A DNA stretch of 64,000 bases from Microbacterium trichothecenolyticum (GCF_000956465.1 NZ_JYJA01000039.1:186001-250000), one strand, 5' to 3'; shown: positions 46,497-56,512, numbered from the stretch's first letter. Numbers and translations are program-made. Notes: a model not told the origin generated them from the sequence alone.

Positions 46497-49054
46497 GCGG
46501 GCCGATCCCGGTGATGGAGCGGATGGATGCCGCACCCCGCGGCGCTGCCGACACCATCGCCATGCGTACGCCCCGGTTGGGCGCTCGCGTGTGGGTCGGA
46601 GCGGCGTTCGCCGCGGTGATCGCCGTCGTCGCGGCCGCCGCCGCGTGGCCGGTCTACCGCTCGGGCACCTTCGCGCTCCTCGTGGTGGTCGGCACTCTGG
46701 CCGGTGGCGGGATCGCCGCCGCCGCGTGGTGGCGCCGCTGGAGCGGATGGACCGCGGCCGGCGCGCTGGCGCTCGCGCTGCTGATCCTCGGGGTGCCGCT
46801 CGCTGTGCCCTCGCGCCTCGGCACGCCCGAAGACGTCGTGCGCGGGCTGGGGGAGCTGGCGAGCGGACTGGTGCTCGCCTGGAAGGACCTCGTCACCGTC
46901 GAGCTCCCGGTGGGCTCGTACCGCAACCTGCTCGTGCCCGCGCTGGTCGTGTTCCTCGTCGGCACATGTACGGTGCTGCTGCTCGCCTGGCGGGAGGATC
47001 GCGCGGCCTACGCCGCGGTTCCGGTGGCGCTCGGCATGGTGACGTTCGGGCTGTTCTTCGGCCGCACGACCGTGAGCTCCCCGCTCGAGATCGGTCCGGT
47101 GTTCCTGTACGCGCCCGTCGAGACCGCGGTCGGGGTAACCGCCCTCGTCGCGTGCCTGCTGTGGCTGGCCTGGCGCACCCATGACGAGCGGGTCCGCGCG
47201 CTGCAGCGGGCCGCGGCATCCAGCGGCGTCCGCATCTCGCGCCGCCCCTCCGCGGCCGATCGTCGTCGCACGGCGCTCGGTGCGGGCATGGTCGCGGTGG
47301 CGCTCGTGCTCGCGGTGGCGGTCGTTCCGTTCGTCGCGCGCGGCGCGGAGCGCGAGGTGCTGCGCTCGGCCGTCGGTCCCGACATCGACCTCTCGGCAGA
47401 GGTGAGTCCGCTCTCGCAGTACCGCGCGCTGTTCGCCGACGCCCGCGCCGACGACGTGCTGTTCACGGTCGAGCCGGTGGTGACCGACGGCGTCGTCGGT
47501 GCGCTCCCCGAACGCGTGCGCCTGGCGACCCTCGACGCCTACGATGGCGAGATCTTCCGATCGGGCGGCGAGGGCGCCGTCGACGCCGGCCGGTTCGTCC
47601 GGGTGCCGTCGGCCCTCGACGCCGGCGAGGGCACAGAGGTCGCGGCCCGGATCGAGATCGACGCGTGGGACGGCATCTGGATGCCGACCGCCGGCCGACT
47701 CGAGGCGGTGGCATTCGACGGCGACCGCTCCGCTTCGCTGGCGGACCGGTTCTACTACAACTCCTCGGCCTCGGCCGGGGTTCAGACCGCCGGGGGAGGA
47801 TTCGAGTCCGGCGACGCATTCGTCGTGCGCGGCGTCGAGCCCCCGGCTCCGGAACTCGCCGAGCTCGACGCGCCGGGAAGCCCGGGCGGCGTCGCCGCGC
47901 CCGACAGCCTCCGGACGTGGATGGACGAGCACGCGGTGGGGTCGGCCGGCTCGGCCCTCGCCGCCCTGGTCGCACTGCTGCGCGAGCGCGGCTACCTCAG
48001 CCACGGCCTCGACGAGGGTGAACAGGTGCCGGCCTGGGCGGCGGCGCTGCCCGACTACGCGTTCCAGCCCAGCGCCTCGGGCCACTCGCTCGCCCGCGTC
48101 GACACGATGTTCGCGCGCCTGCTCGAACGGGAGACGGACCCCAGGGCCGTGGCGTCCGGCAACTACGTCGCTGCGATCGGCGATGACGAGCAGTTCGCCG
48201 TCGCGGTGGCCCTCATGGCCCGCGAGCTCGGATTCCCGTCGAGGGTCGTGCTGGGAGCGCGGCTCTCGGCCGCCGACCCCGGCCTCGCGACGTGCGACGA
48301 GGGCGCCTGCCACGCGCAGGACCTCACCGCGTGGGCCGAGGTGCAGTCGGCCGCGGGCGACTGGGTCGCGGTCGACGTGACGCCGCAGCATGCGCAGTCC
48401 CCGAGCCTCGACACGACCGAGCAGCGCGACCCCGAGAACGTCACCGAGGTGCGCCCCGACTCCGTCGAGGAGGTCGTGCCGCCGGACCCCACGCAGGAGG
48501 ACTCGGCGGCGGACCGCCCGGCCGACGAGGACACCGGCGCCGACCTGGCGTGGCTCTGGCCGATGCTGCGGATGGGCGGCATCGCGCTCCTCGTGCTCGT
48601 GCTCGCGCTCGGCCCCTTCCTCATCGTGATCGGCACCAAGGCCGCTCGCCGCCGGTCGCGCCGTCGCACCGGCACACCGGCGGCCCGCATCGCGGGCGGC
48701 TGGGACGAGTACGTCGACGCGGCTCTGGACAGCGGCCGCGCGGCATCCCGGGCCGCCACGCGCAGCGAGCTCGCCGCCGCCTTCGCGACGCCCGCGGGCG
48801 CCGCGCTCGCGCGGGACGCCGACCGCGCCGTGTTCTCGCACACGGAGCAGCCCGCCGACGCCGCGCGCCGCTACTGGGAGGCCGTCGATGCGGAGCGACG
48901 CGCCCTGCGCCGTGAACACGGGTTCTGGCGCGGAGCGCTCGCGACCGTATCGTTGAGATCGTTGTTCCGTCCGATGGCGCCCGAACCGGGCGGCCGCACG
49001 CGATTCGCCGAGAGGGGGAGACGACGGGCCGAGCCCGTGCGTCCCACGCCATGA
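46493..49054 (+). CDS. TgpA-like membrane protein with degenerate transglutaminase domain
   Basis: An 853-residue protein. About six membrane segments fill residues 30-290, then a large extracellular part holds a transglutaminase-like fold at about 500-640, and a final membrane span at about 690 leads to a cytoplasmic tail. The fold is recognisable from ARELGFPSRVVLGARLS, AWAEVQSAAGDWVAVDVTP. The usual active-site Cys (GxCExF) is Asp565 (GDDEQF), the usual His before AWAEV is Thr612, while the Asp (Asp628) is kept. Hence it is probably catalytically dead. It sits in the MoxR-DUF58 operon and would be a structural or binding subunit. Confidence 0.88.
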   Translation: MSGPIPVMERMDAAPRGAADTIAMRTPRLGARVWVGAAFAAVIAVVAAAAAWPVYRSGTFALLVVVGTLAGGGIAAAAWWRRWSGWTAAGALALALLILGVPLAVPSRLGTPEDVVRGLGELASGLVLAWKDLVTVELPVGSYRNLLVPALVVFLVGTCTVLLLAWREDRAAYAAVPVALGMVTFGLFFGRTTVSSPLEIGPVFLYAPVETAVGVTALVACLLWLAWRTHDERVRALQRAAASSGVRISRRPSAADRRRTALGAGMVAVALVLAVAVVPFVARGAEREVLRSAVGPDIDLSAEVSPLSQYRALFADARADDVLFTVEPVVTDGVVGALPERVRLATLDAYDGEIFRSGGEGAVDAGRFVRVPSALDAGEGTEVAARIEIDAWDGIWMPTAGRLEAVAFDGDRSASLADRFYYNSSASAGVQTAGGGFESGDAFVVRGVEPPAPELAELDAPGSPGGVAAPDSLRTWMDEHAVGSAGSALAALVALLRERGYLSHGLDEGEQVPAWAAALPDYAFQPSASGHSLARVDTMFARLLERETDPRAVASGNYVAAIGDDEQFAVAVALMARELGFPSRVVLGARLSAADPGLATCDEGACHAQDLTAWAEVQSAAGDWVAVDVTPQHAQSPSLDTTEQRDPENVTEVRPDSVEEVVPPDPTQEDSAADRPADEDTGADLAWLWPMLRMGGIALLVLVLALGPFLIVIGTKAARRRSRRRTGTPAARIAGGWDEYVDAALDSGRAASRAATRSELAAAFATPAGAALARDADRAVFSHTEQPADAARRYWEAVDAERRALRREHGFWRGALATVSLRSLFRPMAPEPGGRTRFAERGRRRAEPVRPTP

Positions 49055-50688
49055 ACGCCACAGATGCCACTGCAGCCGTCGTCGGCACCCTGATCAGCCT
49101 GCTGCTGTTCGCGGGTCTCTACGTCTGGACCGCGCTCGCACTGTCTGCCGTGTTCCGCAAGTCGGGCGTCGAGGCCTGGAAGGCGTGGGTGCCGGTCCTC
49201 AACACCATCGTGCTCCTGCAGCTCGCGGGCCTCTCACCGTGGCTCGTCGTGCTCGCGTTCATCCCGTTCGTGGGCATCGCGTTCCTGGCGGTCTGGGCGA
49301 TCGCGCTGTTCCGCGTCAACGTCGCCTTCGGCTTCGGCGCCGGCATGACAGTCCTCGGCTTCCTGCTGTTCCCGGTCTGGGCGTCGATCGTCGGCTGGGG
49401 GAGTGCGCGCTGGGTCGGCCGGGAGACGGATGCTGCCACCCGTGCCCCCTTCGGCGCCGGCGTGCGGCGCACTTCGGGCGAGACCGCGACGCTTCCCCCG
49501 CTGCCGCCGTTCCCGACTGCCGGTGCACGGACCGAGGAGGCTGCGTATCCGCCGGCGCCGACGGCCGTCCCGCCTGCGCCGACGAGTGCCGGCGCAGGCT
49601 TCGCGCCGCCGCCCGCCTACGCTCCGCCCGCACCTGCGGCTCCTGCTCCTGCTCCTGCTCCGGCGGCAGCATCGCCTGCGCCTGCGCCTGCGCCTGCGCC
49701 CGCGCCTGCGCCCGCGCAGGCGGCCGCCGCATCCGCCCCGGCCGCCGCCGCGCCGGTGGCGCCTCAGGAGTCCGCCGCCGCGGCTGACGTCGCGCCGCCC
49801 GCCGCGGGCTGGACGCCCCCGGCGCTCCCGGGGCGCCCCGTCTCCGCGGCGCCCGCCGAGGCGGGCGGCAACGGCTCCGGCGACGCGGACCCGTGGCAGG
49901 GCTTCGCGCTCGACGGGATCGACCTGAGCGCCGAGGTCACCGGGGCTGTGCCCGGTGCTCCGGCGCCGATCTCCGCCGTGCCCGCCACGCCGCTCGCATC
50001 CCTCCCGTCTGCCGCCGCGCCGCTCGCGCCTGCCGGGGCCGCCCGCACCGCCGCGGAGCCGTTCACGGCGCCCGACGCCGCGACGACCGGGGAGGAGGGC
50101 ATCACCCGGCCGCCGGTCACGCGCGTGCCCGCGGCTCCCTCGACGGGCGACCAGCGTGAGCCGTGGGCTCCCGCACGCTCTCCGATGAGCGACGCCGACG
50201 CCTTCCCCGAGACCTCCGGTCCGGTGTCGGCGATCTACGGCGCGCCCGACGCCGGCTCCCCGCGATCGGCGCGGTCGTCGGTGTCGGCGTTCCACGGCAA
50301 GCCCGAGATCCCGGACGAGCAGGACATCCTCGAAGAGACGATCATCGCCCGCCGCAAGCGGACCGACTGGGCGCTCGTGCCGCCGGCCGGCGAGCCCGTC
50401 GCGCTCTCGTCGGAGGTCGTCATCCTCGGCCGCCGGCCCGCCGCCGACCCGGATCACCCGAGCGCGCAGCTCGTCTCGATCCAGGACGGCACGGTGTCGA
50501 AGACGCACGCGCGCCTTCAGCTGCGCGACGACAAGTGGTACGTGACGGACCTCCACTCCACCAACGGCGTGCTGTTCGCGACGGTGATGGGCACCGAGGT
50601 CGAGGCCCCTCCAGGTGAGGAGGTCGAGGCCGGCGACCGGTTCCTGCTGGGCGACGCCGAGGTCCGGCTGCGCCGGAGCGACGGGTGA
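49051..50688 (+). CDS. DUF5684-like membrane protein with C-terminal FHA domain
   Basis: A 545-residue protein. The first 120 residues hold three or four membrane spans with a VWTALALSAVFRKSGVEAWKAWVPVLNT start, in the style of the DUF5684 family. A long Ala/Pro-rich linker follows, with hexanucleotide repeats in its DNA. The FHA domain begins near residue 450: ILGRRPAAD, SKTHARLQL and DLHSTNGV carry the Arg, Ser-x-x-His and Asn that bind phosphothreonine. It is the likely reader of the kinase encoded at the head of the operon. It overlaps both neighbours by 4 nt. Confidence 0.87.
   Translation: MNATDATAAVVGTLISLLLFAGLYVWTALALSAVFRKSGVEAWKAWVPVLNTIVLLQLAGLSPWLVVLAFIPFVGIAFLAVWAIALFRVNVAFGFGAGMTVLGFLLFPVWASIVGWGSARWVGRETDAATRAPFGAGVRRTSGETATLPPLPPFPTAGARTEEAAYPPAPTAVPPAPTSAGAGFAPPPAYAPPAPAAPAPAPAPAAASPAPAPAPAPAPAPAQAAAASAPAAAAPVAPQESAAAADVAPPAAGWTPPALPGRPVSAAPAEAGGNGSGDADPWQGFALDGIDLSAEVTGAVPGAPAPISAVPATPLASLPSAAAPLAPAGAARTAAEPFTAPDAATTGEEGITRPPVTRVPAAPSTGDQREPWAPARSPMSDADAFPETSGPVSAIYGAPDAGSPRSARSSVSAFHGKPEIPDEQDILEETIIARRKRTDWALVPPAGEPVALSSEVVILGRRPAADPDHPSAQLVSIQDGTVSKTHARLQLRDDKWYVTDLHSTNGVLFATVMGTEVEAPPGEEVEAGDRFLLGDAEVRLRRSDG
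49640..49720 (+). repeat. Hexanucleotide repeats encoding an Ala/Pro linker
   Basis: CTCCTG units (about 49640-49660) and GCCTGC/GCCCGC units (about 49674-49720) encode alternating Ala-Pro in the linker before the FHA domain. Such tracts can change length by slippage. Confidence 0.7.
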
Positions 50689-51266
50689 TCGATCCCGACG
50701 ACGAGCGCACCGCGTTCTCCCGACGCAAGGCCGCGGCGCCCGCGCCGGACGACCACGACGCGGTGGACGAGCGGACCCACCCGTCGCAGCGCTTCTCGGT
50801 CGGAGCCGACGCGGTCGACGACACCGTCGTCTCGGCGAGATCTGCTGTCGCCTCCGACTCCGAGGTTCCCACGCAGGCCGCGACCGAGTCGGCGCCGGCC
50901 GGCCCGCGACGGACCGGCCAACCGCCGACACCCGAACCCGCGGATGCCTCCGTGGGCGTACGGCGCGCTGCATCCGGGTCGCGGCTGGACCCGGAGCCCG
51001 CCGGCGAGACAGCGGCGGTGCGCGGCCGGGTCGCCGCTGCGCCCGCACCGGCGGCGGACGCCTACCGCGCCCGCGCCGTCCCTCCGGCGACCGCGGTGCG
51101 TGCCGAGCCGGCTCGCCGCACCCCGCAGGAGCACGTCGACACGGCTGCCGTCGAGGCGATCCGCGGGCGTCGCCGACGGCGGCGGATGATCGCGGTCGCG
51201 GCTGCGGCATCCGTCCTCGTCATCGTCGTCGCGCTCGCGCTCGTCGTCCTGCTGACGACCGGCTGA
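50685..51266 (+). CDS. Small single-span membrane protein, last gene of the kinase operon
   Basis: A 193-residue protein, polar and disordered for the first 165 residues (acidic start DPDDERTAFSRRK, Thr and Pro rich, thus plausible phosphorylation targets) and ending with one membrane span after a basic patch (RGRRRRRRMIAVAAAASVLVIV). It starts with a GTG overlapping the FHA gene stop. Thr residues in the start (DDERTAFSRRK, DERTHPSQRF) resemble FHA-recognised Thr sites in kinase substrates, which is inference. No family recognised. Confidence 0.65.
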   Translation: MIDPDDERTAFSRRKAAAPAPDDHDAVDERTHPSQRFSVGADAVDDTVVSARSAVASDSEVPTQAATESAPAGPRRTGQPPTPEPADASVGVRRAASGSRLDPEPAGETAAVRGRVAAAPAPAADAYRARAVPPATAVRAEPARRTPQEHVDTAAVEAIRGRRRRRRMIAVAAAASVLVIVVALALVVLLTTG

Positions 51267-51615
51267 CGCGGACGCCCGAGGGCGATCTGGGCCGTATCGC
51301 GGCGTGTCGTCGTCCGGTTGGGGCTGCGACGTGCTTCCGCGTTTGCCCGACCCCCGAAACCCACGTATCATGGATCGGGTGTGCGCTCACGCGCGCCGTC
51401 GACCGTGCCTCGGTGCGGGAACCGGTGCGAGCGCCGCATCTCAGGGAACGGCCTGCGAACAGGCCACCCCCACGGCATACCCACCAACAAAGGCGCGACA
51501 GTCATTCTGGCGCGTCGATGGGTCAGCGTGAGCCCGCAGCGTCACGAATCGCAAGATCCGGATGCCGCGGGGGAGACCACGACGCTGTCACCGTGCAGCA
51601 CAACAAGGAGAGAAC
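51267..51615 (+). promoter_or_regulatory. 349-nt intergenic region with the rpsL promoter and leader
   Basis: The promoter is TTGCCC (51343-51348), exactly 17 nt, then TATCAT (51366-51371), with an expected start near 51378 and a leader of about 238 nt before rpsL. Nothing else protein-like was recognised here; a GTG-initiated frame that reads into rpsL is a shadow. The leader could regulate the str operon, but no known riboswitch or S7-binding mimic was identified. Confidence 0.6.
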
Positions 51616-51984
51616 GTGCCAACCATTCAGCAGTTGGTTCGCAAGGGTCGCTCGCCCAAGGTCTCGAAGACCAAGGCGCCGGCGCTCAAGGCGAACCCGC
51701 AGCAGGCGGGTGTCTGCACCCGCGTGTACACGACCACCCCGAAGAAGCCGAACTCGGCGATGCGCAAGGTCGCCCGTGTCAAGCTCCGCAACGGCACCGA
51801 GGTCACCGCGTACATCCCCGGCGAGGGCCACAACCTGCAGGAGCACTCGCTCGTGCTGGTCCGCGGCGGTCGTGTGAAGGACCTCCCCGGTGTCCGCTAC
51901 AAGATCGTCCGCGGTGCGCTCGACACCCAGGCAGTCAAGAACCGTAAGCAGGCTCGCAGCCGCTACGGCGCGAAGAAGGGCTGA
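51616..51984 (+). CDS. rpsL: 30S ribosomal protein S12
   Basis: A 122-residue protein of the decoding centre. [12 protein letters not shown] and [16 protein letters not shown] contain the Lys residues whose substitution gives streptomycin resistance; both are wild type here. The start is GTG at 51616 with AAGGAGA upstream; the frame is open further upstream but the family begins with [11 protein letters not shown]. It opens the str operon, followed by rpsG after 5 nt. Confidence 0.99.
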   Translation: MPTIQQLVRKGRSPKVSKTKAPALKANPQQAGVCTRVYTTTPKKPNSAMRKVARVKLRNGTEVTAYIPGEGHNLQEHSLVLVRGGRVKDLPGVRYKIVRGALDTQAVKNRKQARSRYGAKKG

Positions 51985-51989
51985 GAAAG

Positions 51990-52460
51990 ATGCCTCGTAA
52001 GGGACCCGCCCCGAAGCGCCCCGTCGTCAACGACCCGGTCTACGGCGCACCGATCGTCAGCCAGCTCGTTAACAAGATCCTCGTCGACGGCAAGAAGTCG
52101 CTCGCCGAGTCGATCGTGTACAACGCCCTCAAGGGCGTCGAGGCGAAGAACGGCCAGGACGCCGTCGCCACGCTCAAGAAGGCGCTCGACAACGTGCGCC
52201 CGACCCTCGAGGTCAAGTCGCGCCGCGTCGGCGGCTCGACCTACCAGGTGCCGGTCGAGGTCAAGCCTCACCGCGCCAACACGCTCGCCCTCCGCTGGCT
52301 CGTGAGCTACGCGAAGGGTCGTCGCGAGAAGACGATGACCGAGCGCCTCCAGAACGAGATCCTGGACGCCTCGAACGGCCTCGGTGCCGCGGTCAAGCGC
52401 CGCGAAGACACCCACAAGATGGCCGAGTCGAACCGCGCCTTCGCGCACTACCGCTGGTAA
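51990..52460 (+). CDS. rpsG: 30S ribosomal protein S7
   Basis: A 156-residue protein that nucleates the 3' domain of 16S rRNA. The sequence starts [11 protein letters not shown] and has the usual [12 protein letters not shown] and [11 protein letters not shown] segments. It is followed by a perfect 22-bp inverted repeat, then fusA. Confidence 0.99.
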   Translation: MPRKGPAPKRPVVNDPVYGAPIVSQLVNKILVDGKKSLAESIVYNALKGVEAKNGQDAVATLKKALDNVRPTLEVKSRRVGGSTYQVPVEVKPHRANTLALRWLVSYAKGRREKTMTERLQNEILDASNGLGAAVKRREDTHKMAESNRAFAHYRW

Positions 52461-52464
52461 GCCG

Positions 52465-52512
52465 CTTCGACGGGCTCAGCGACCGGCGGCCCGGTCGCTG
52501 AGCCCGTCGAAG
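52465..52512. repeat. Perfect 22-bp inverted repeat between rpsG and fusA
   Basis: Arms at 52465-52486 and 52491-52512 are exactly complementary, with a 4-nt CGGC loop; the left arm begins CTTCGACGGGCTCAGCG. This resembles a palindromic repeat family common in Microbacteriaceae. It may reduce or stabilise the rpsG-fusA transcript; full termination would cut fusA off from its promoter unless fusA has its own. Confidence 0.85.
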
Positions 52513-52554
52513 GGCCACCCGCCCAGAACCACCTTCAACAGCTAAGGACACCCC

Positions 52555-54669
52555 GTGGCACAAGAAGTGCTCACCGACCTCAACAAGGTCCGCAACATCG
52601 GCATCATGGCGCACATCGATGCCGGCAAGACGACGACGACCGAGCGCATCCTGTTCTACACGGGCGTCAACCACAAGATCGGCGAGACGCACGACGGCGC
52701 TGCCACCACCGACTGGATGGAGCAGGAGCAGGAGCGCGGCATCACGATCACGTCGGCCGCCGTCACGTGCTTCTGGAACAAGAACCAGATCAACATCATC
52801 GACACCCCCGGCCACGTCGACTTCACGGTCGAGGTCGAGCGGTCGCTCCGCGTCCTCGACGGCGCTGTCGCCGTCTTCGACGGCAAGGAGGGCGTCGAGC
52901 CCCAGTCCGAGACCGTGTGGCGTCAGGCCGACAAGTACGACGTGCCCCGCATCTGCTTCGTCAACAAGATGGACAAGCTGGGCGCCGACTTCTACTTCAC
53001 GGTCGACACCATCGTCAACCGTCTGAAGGCCAAGCCGCTCGTGCTCCAGCTGCCCATCGGCTCTGAGAGCGACTTCGTGGGCGTCATCGACCTCGTCGAG
53101 ATGCGCGCACTGGTGTGGCCCGGCGACGCCAAGGGCGACGTGACCATGGGCGCCAAGTACGAGATCCAGGAGATCCCGGCCGACCTCGCCGACAAGGCCG
53201 CGGAGTACCGCGAGATCCTCCTCGAGACGGTCGCCGAGTCCGACGAGGAGCTTCTCGAGAAGCACTTCGGCGGCGAGGAGCTCACGGTCGCCGAGATCAA
53301 GGCCGCGATCCGCAAGCTCACCATCGCCTCGGAGCTCTACCCCGTGCTCTGCGGCTCGGCGTTCAAGAACCGCGGCGTGCAGCCGATGCTCGACGCCGTC
53401 GTGGACTACCTCCCGTCCCCCCTCGACGTCCCCGCCATCGAGGCGAAGGACCCGAAGGACGAAGAGGTCATCATCGAGCGTCACGCCGACCGCGACGAGC
53501 CGTTCGCGGCGCTCGCGTTCAAGATCGTCACGCACCCCTTCTTCGGTCGCCTGACCTACATCCGCGTCTACTCGGGTCACCTCGACTCGGGCGCCCAGGT
53601 CGTCAACGCGACCAAGGGCAAGAAGGAGCGCATCGGGAAGATCTTCCAGATGCACGCCAACAAGGAGATGCCGGTCGACTCGGTCACCGCCGGTCACATC
53701 TACGCGGTCATCGGCCTCAAGGACACCACCACCGGTGACACCCTTGCCGACAGCGCCAACCAGGTCGTCCTCGAGTCGATGACGTTCCCGGAGCCGGTCA
53801 TCGAGGTCGCCATCGAGCCCAAGACCAAGGCCGACCAGGAGAAGCTGGGTCTCGCGATCCAGAAGCTCGCCGAAGAGGACCCGACGTTCCGCGTCGAGCA
53901 GAACGCCGAGACCGGCCAGACGGTCATCAAGGGCATGGGCGAGCTGCACCTCGACATCCTCGTTGACCGCATGAAGCGCGAGTTCAAGGTCGAGGCCAAC
54001 GTCGGAAAGCCCCAGGTGGCGTACCGCGAGACGATCAAGAAGACCGTCGAGCGTCACGACTACACGCACAAGAAGCAGACCGGTGGTTCGGGTCAGTTCG
54101 CGAAGATCCAGTTCGCGCTCGAGCCGCTCGAGGTCACGGCCGACAAGACGTACGAGTTCGAGAACAAGGTCACCGGTGGCCGCATCCCGCGCGAGTACAT
54201 CGAGCCGACCAACCAGGGCTTCCAGGACGCCATGAACGTCGGCGTGCTCGCCGGCTACCCCATGGTGGGCGTGAAGGCCATCCTCATGGACGGCGCGTCG
54301 CACGACGTCGACTCGTCCGAGATGGCGTTCAAGATCGCCGGCTCCATGGGCTTCAAGGAGGCCGTCCGCAAGGCGAACCCCGTCATCCTCGAGCCGCTCA
54401 TGGCGGTCGAGGTGCGTACTCCCGAGGAGTACATGGGCGACGTCATCGGCGACCTGAACTCGCGTCGTGGCCAGATCCAGTCGATGGAGGACGCCCAGGG
54501 CGTCAAGGTCGTCCGCGCGCTGGTCCCGCTGTCCGAGATGTTCGGCTACATCGGCGACCTGCGCTCGAAGACCTCGGGCCGCGCCGTGTACTCGATGGAG
54601 TTCGACAGCTACGCCGAGGTTCCTCGCAACGTGGCCGACGAGATCGTCCAGAAGGTCAAGGGCGAGTAA
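52555..54669 (+). CDS. fusA: Elongation factor G
   Basis: A 704-residue translational GTPase. G1 [10 protein letters not shown]3 DTPGHVDF and G4 NKMDK are intact. It catalyses translocation and works with RRF in ribosome recycling. The start is GTG at 52555 with TAAGGACA upstream. It follows rpsG, and tuf comes after 158 nt. Confidence 0.99.
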   Translation: MAQEVLTDLNKVRNIGIMAHIDAGKTTTTERILFYTGVNHKIGETHDGAATTDWMEQEQERGITITSAAVTCFWNKNQINIIDTPGHVDFTVEVERSLRVLDGAVAVFDGKEGVEPQSETVWRQADKYDVPRICFVNKMDKLGADFYFTVDTIVNRLKAKPLVLQLPIGSESDFVGVIDLVEMRALVWPGDAKGDVTMGAKYEIQEIPADLADKAAEYREILLETVAESDEELLEKHFGGEELTVAEIKAAIRKLTIASELYPVLCGSAFKNRGVQPMLDAVVDYLPSPLDVPAIEAKDPKDEEVIIERHADRDEPFAALAFKIVTHPFFGRLTYIRVYSGHLDSGAQVVNATKGKKERIGKIFQMHANKEMPVDSVTAGHIYAVIGLKDTTTGDTLADSANQVVLESMTFPEPVIEVAIEPKTKADQEKLGLAIQKLAEEDPTFRVEQNAETGQTVIKGMGELHLDILVDRMKREFKVEANVGKPQVAYRETIKKTVERHDYTHKKQTGGSGQFAKIQFALEPLEVTADKTYEFENKVTGGRIPREYIEPTNQGFQDAMNVGVLAGYPMVGVKAILMDGASHDVDSSEMAFKIAGSMGFKEAVRKANPVILEPLMAVEVRTPEEYMGDVIGDLNSRRGQIQSMEDAQGVKVVRALVPLSEMFGYIGDLRSKTSGRAVYSMEFDSYAEVPRNVADEIVQKVKGE

Positions 54670-54676
54670 CCCTTTT

Positions 54677-54712
54677 CCGTCGGGATGCCTCGGTGACGCG
54701 GCATCCCGACGG
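54677..54712 (+). terminator. Hairpin between fusA and tuf
   Basis: CCGTCGGGATGCC (54677-54689) pairs perfectly with 54700-54712, 10-nt loop, 8 nt after the fusA stop. It may weaken read-through into tuf. A TANNNT box (TAAGGT, 54749-54754) lies downstream and could serve tuf; its -35 is weak. Confidence 0.6.
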
Positions 54713-54748
54713 CACAACTTCACACAGAATCACCAGAACCGTCTCTAC

Positions 54749-54754
54749 TAAGGT
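54749..54754 (+). promoter_or_regulatory. Possible -10 of a tuf promoter
   Basis: TAAGGT would give a start near 54761 and a leader of about 65 nt to tuf. No -35 hexamer at 17 nt is convincing. Confidence 0.3.
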
Positions 54755-54827
54755 GGAGATATCCCCGTAGACGACCGGCGCACACCAGCGCCCGGAACCT
54801 CTACACGAACGTCCTGAGGAGGACCCA

Positions 54828-56021
54828 GTGGCTAAGGCCAAGTTCGAGCGCACCAAGCCGCACGTGAACATCGGAACGATCGGTCACGTCGACCACGGCA
54901 AGACCACGCTCACCGCCGCCATCTCGAAGGTGCTCGCCGACACGTACCCGTCGGCCACCAACGTGCAGCGCGACTTCGCGTCGATCGACTCGGCTCCCGA
55001 GGAGCGTCAGCGCGGTATCACGATCAACATCTCGCACGTCGAGTACGAGACCCCGAAGCGTCACTACGCGCACGTCGACGCCCCGGGTCACGCCGACTAC
55101 ATCAAGAACATGATCACCGGTGCCGCTCAGATGGACGGCGCGATCCTCGTGGTCGCCGCCACCGACGGCCCGATGGCTCAGACGCGCGAGCACGTGCTGC
55201 TCGCCAAGCAGGTCGGCGTCCCCTACCTGCTCGTCGCGCTGAACAAGTCGGACATGGTCGACGACGAGGAGATCCTGGAGCTCGTCGAGCTCGAGGTCCG
55301 CGAGCTCCTCTCGTCGCAGGACTTCGACGGTGACAACGCTCCCGTCGTCCGCGTCTCGGGCCTCAAGGCTCTCGAGGGCGACGCCGAGTGGACCGCGAAG
55401 ATCCTCGAGCTCATGGAGGCGGTCGACGCGTCGATCCCCGACCCGGTGCGTGACAAGGACAAGCCGTTCCTCATGCCCATCGAGGACGTCTTCACCATCA
55501 CCGGCCGTGGCACGGTCGTCACGGGTCGCGCCGAGCGTGGCACGCTGGCGATCAACTCCGAGGTCGAGATCGTGGGTCTGCGTCCGACGCAGAAGACGAT
55601 CGTCACCGGTATCGAGATGTTCCACAAGCAGCTCGACGAGGCCTGGGCCGGCGAGAACTGTGGTCTGCTCCTGCGCGGCACCAAGCGTGACGACGTCGAG
55701 CGCGGCCAGGTCGTCGTGAAGCCCGGTTCGGTCACCCCGCACACCAACTTCGAGGGCACGGCGTACATCCTGTCCAAGGAGGAGGGCGGCCGTCACAACC
55801 CGTTCTTCACGAACTACCGTCCGCAGTTCTACTTCCGCACCACCGACGTCACCGGCGTCATCACGCTGCCCGAGGGCACCGAGATGGTCATGCCCGGCGA
55901 CACCACCGACATGACGGTCGAGCTGATCCAGCCGATCGCCATGGAGGAGGGCCTCGGCTACGCCATCCGTGAGGGTGGCCGCACCGTCGGCGCCGGCACG
56001 GTCACGAAGATCATCAAGTAA
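54828..56021 (+). CDS. tuf: Elongation factor Tu
   Basis: A 397-residue GTPase that delivers aminoacyl-tRNA to the ribosome. [17 protein letters not shown] and NKSDM (G1, G3, G4) are present, together with the usual MGGRxx-like domain II/III segments. The start is GTG with AGGAGGACC directly upstream, a strong ribosome-binding site. A perfect 15-bp terminator hairpin follows. Confidence 0.99.
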   Translation: MAKAKFERTKPHVNIGTIGHVDHGKTTLTAAISKVLADTYPSATNVQRDFASIDSAPEERQRGITINISHVEYETPKRHYAHVDAPGHADYIKNMITGAAQMDGAILVVAATDGPMAQTREHVLLAKQVGVPYLLVALNKSDMVDDEEILELVELEVRELLSSQDFDGDNAPVVRVSGLKALEGDAEWTAKILELMEAVDASIPDPVRDKDKPFLMPIEDVFTITGRGTVVTGRAERGTLAINSEVEIVGLRPTQKTIVTGIEMFHKQLDEAWAGENCGLLLRGTKRDDVERGQVVVKPGSVTPHTNFEGTAYILSKEEGGRHNPFFTNYRPQFYFRTTDVTGVITLPEGTEMVMPGDTTDMTVELIQPIAMEEGLGYAIREGGRTVGAGTVTKIIK

Positions 56022-56040
56022 GTTCTTCGCACTGCGCAGT

Positions 56041-56074
56041 GAGAAGCCCCCGGGAGTGATCCCGGGGGCTTCTC
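56041..56074 (+). terminator. Terminator of tuf
   Basis: GAGAAGCCCCCGGGA (56041-56055) pairs perfectly with 56060-56074, loop GTGA, starting 20 nt after the tuf stop. Confidence 0.85.
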
Positions 56075-56196
56075 CGCGTTCGCGGGCGTCTGAGGGTGCG
56101 TTCGGGCGCCGGCAGATCCGCAGGGGTACCGTCGCAGCATCCGTCCCGACAATATGGGTCGTGACGCCTCGCCGGGGGGCGATCGAAGGAGTGAGC

Positions 56197-56415
56197 ATGG
56201 GCGGTTTCGACGACCTCGTCAACCAGGGCAAGGACCTGTACGACCAGAACAAGGACAAGATCGGCGAGTTCCTGAAGTCCGAACAGGCCGAGGACATCAG
56301 CGACAAGGTGCTCGACGGCGCCTCAGGTCTCGCCAAGAAGGTCGTGCCGGAGGAGCACCACGACACGGTGGACGACATCCGCGGGAATGTCGACGGAGCA
56401 GTCGGCAACCAGTAA
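56197..56415 (+). CDS. Small antitoxin-like protein (MT0933 family style)
   Basis: A 72-residue, strongly charged helical protein: [24 protein letters not shown] at the front, and [23 protein letters not shown] later. The opening matches the style of the MT0933-like antitoxin family of actinobacteria, but no toxin gene is adjacent. GAAGGA precedes the ATG. The frame is open far upstream, but only this part looks protein-like. It is isolated between tuf and the S10 operon with its own terminator. Confidence 0.5.
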   Translation: MGGFDDLVNQGKDLYDQNKDKIGEFLKSEQAEDISDKVLDGASGLAKKVVPEEHHDTVDDIRGNVDGAVGNQ

Positions 56416-56428
56416 CGGGATCATCGAG

Positions 56429-56456
56429 AAGCGGCCCGGGGAGACCCGGGCCGCTT
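56429..56456 (+). terminator. Terminator after the antitoxin-like gene
   Basis: AAGCGGCCCGGG (56429-56440) pairs perfectly with 56445-56456, loop GAGA, followed by TTCGCGTTC. Confidence 0.75.
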
Positions 56457-56512
56457 TCGCGTTCGCCTCCTGAGAAACGCCCGAGCATACCCGCGTCGCG
56501 ACACGCCCGAGT

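Noticed and set aside
46493..49054. Active protein-glutamine transglutaminase
   Set aside because: The positions of the catalytic Cys and His carry Asp565 and Thr612.
52461..52554. A separate promoter for fusA
   Set aside because: No -10/-35 pair with proper spacing was found in the 94 nt before fusA; the hairpin occupies half of it.
56197..56415. A toxin partner for the antitoxin-like protein
   Set aside because: No second small open frame with a ribosome-binding site lies next to it; both sides are intergenic terminators.
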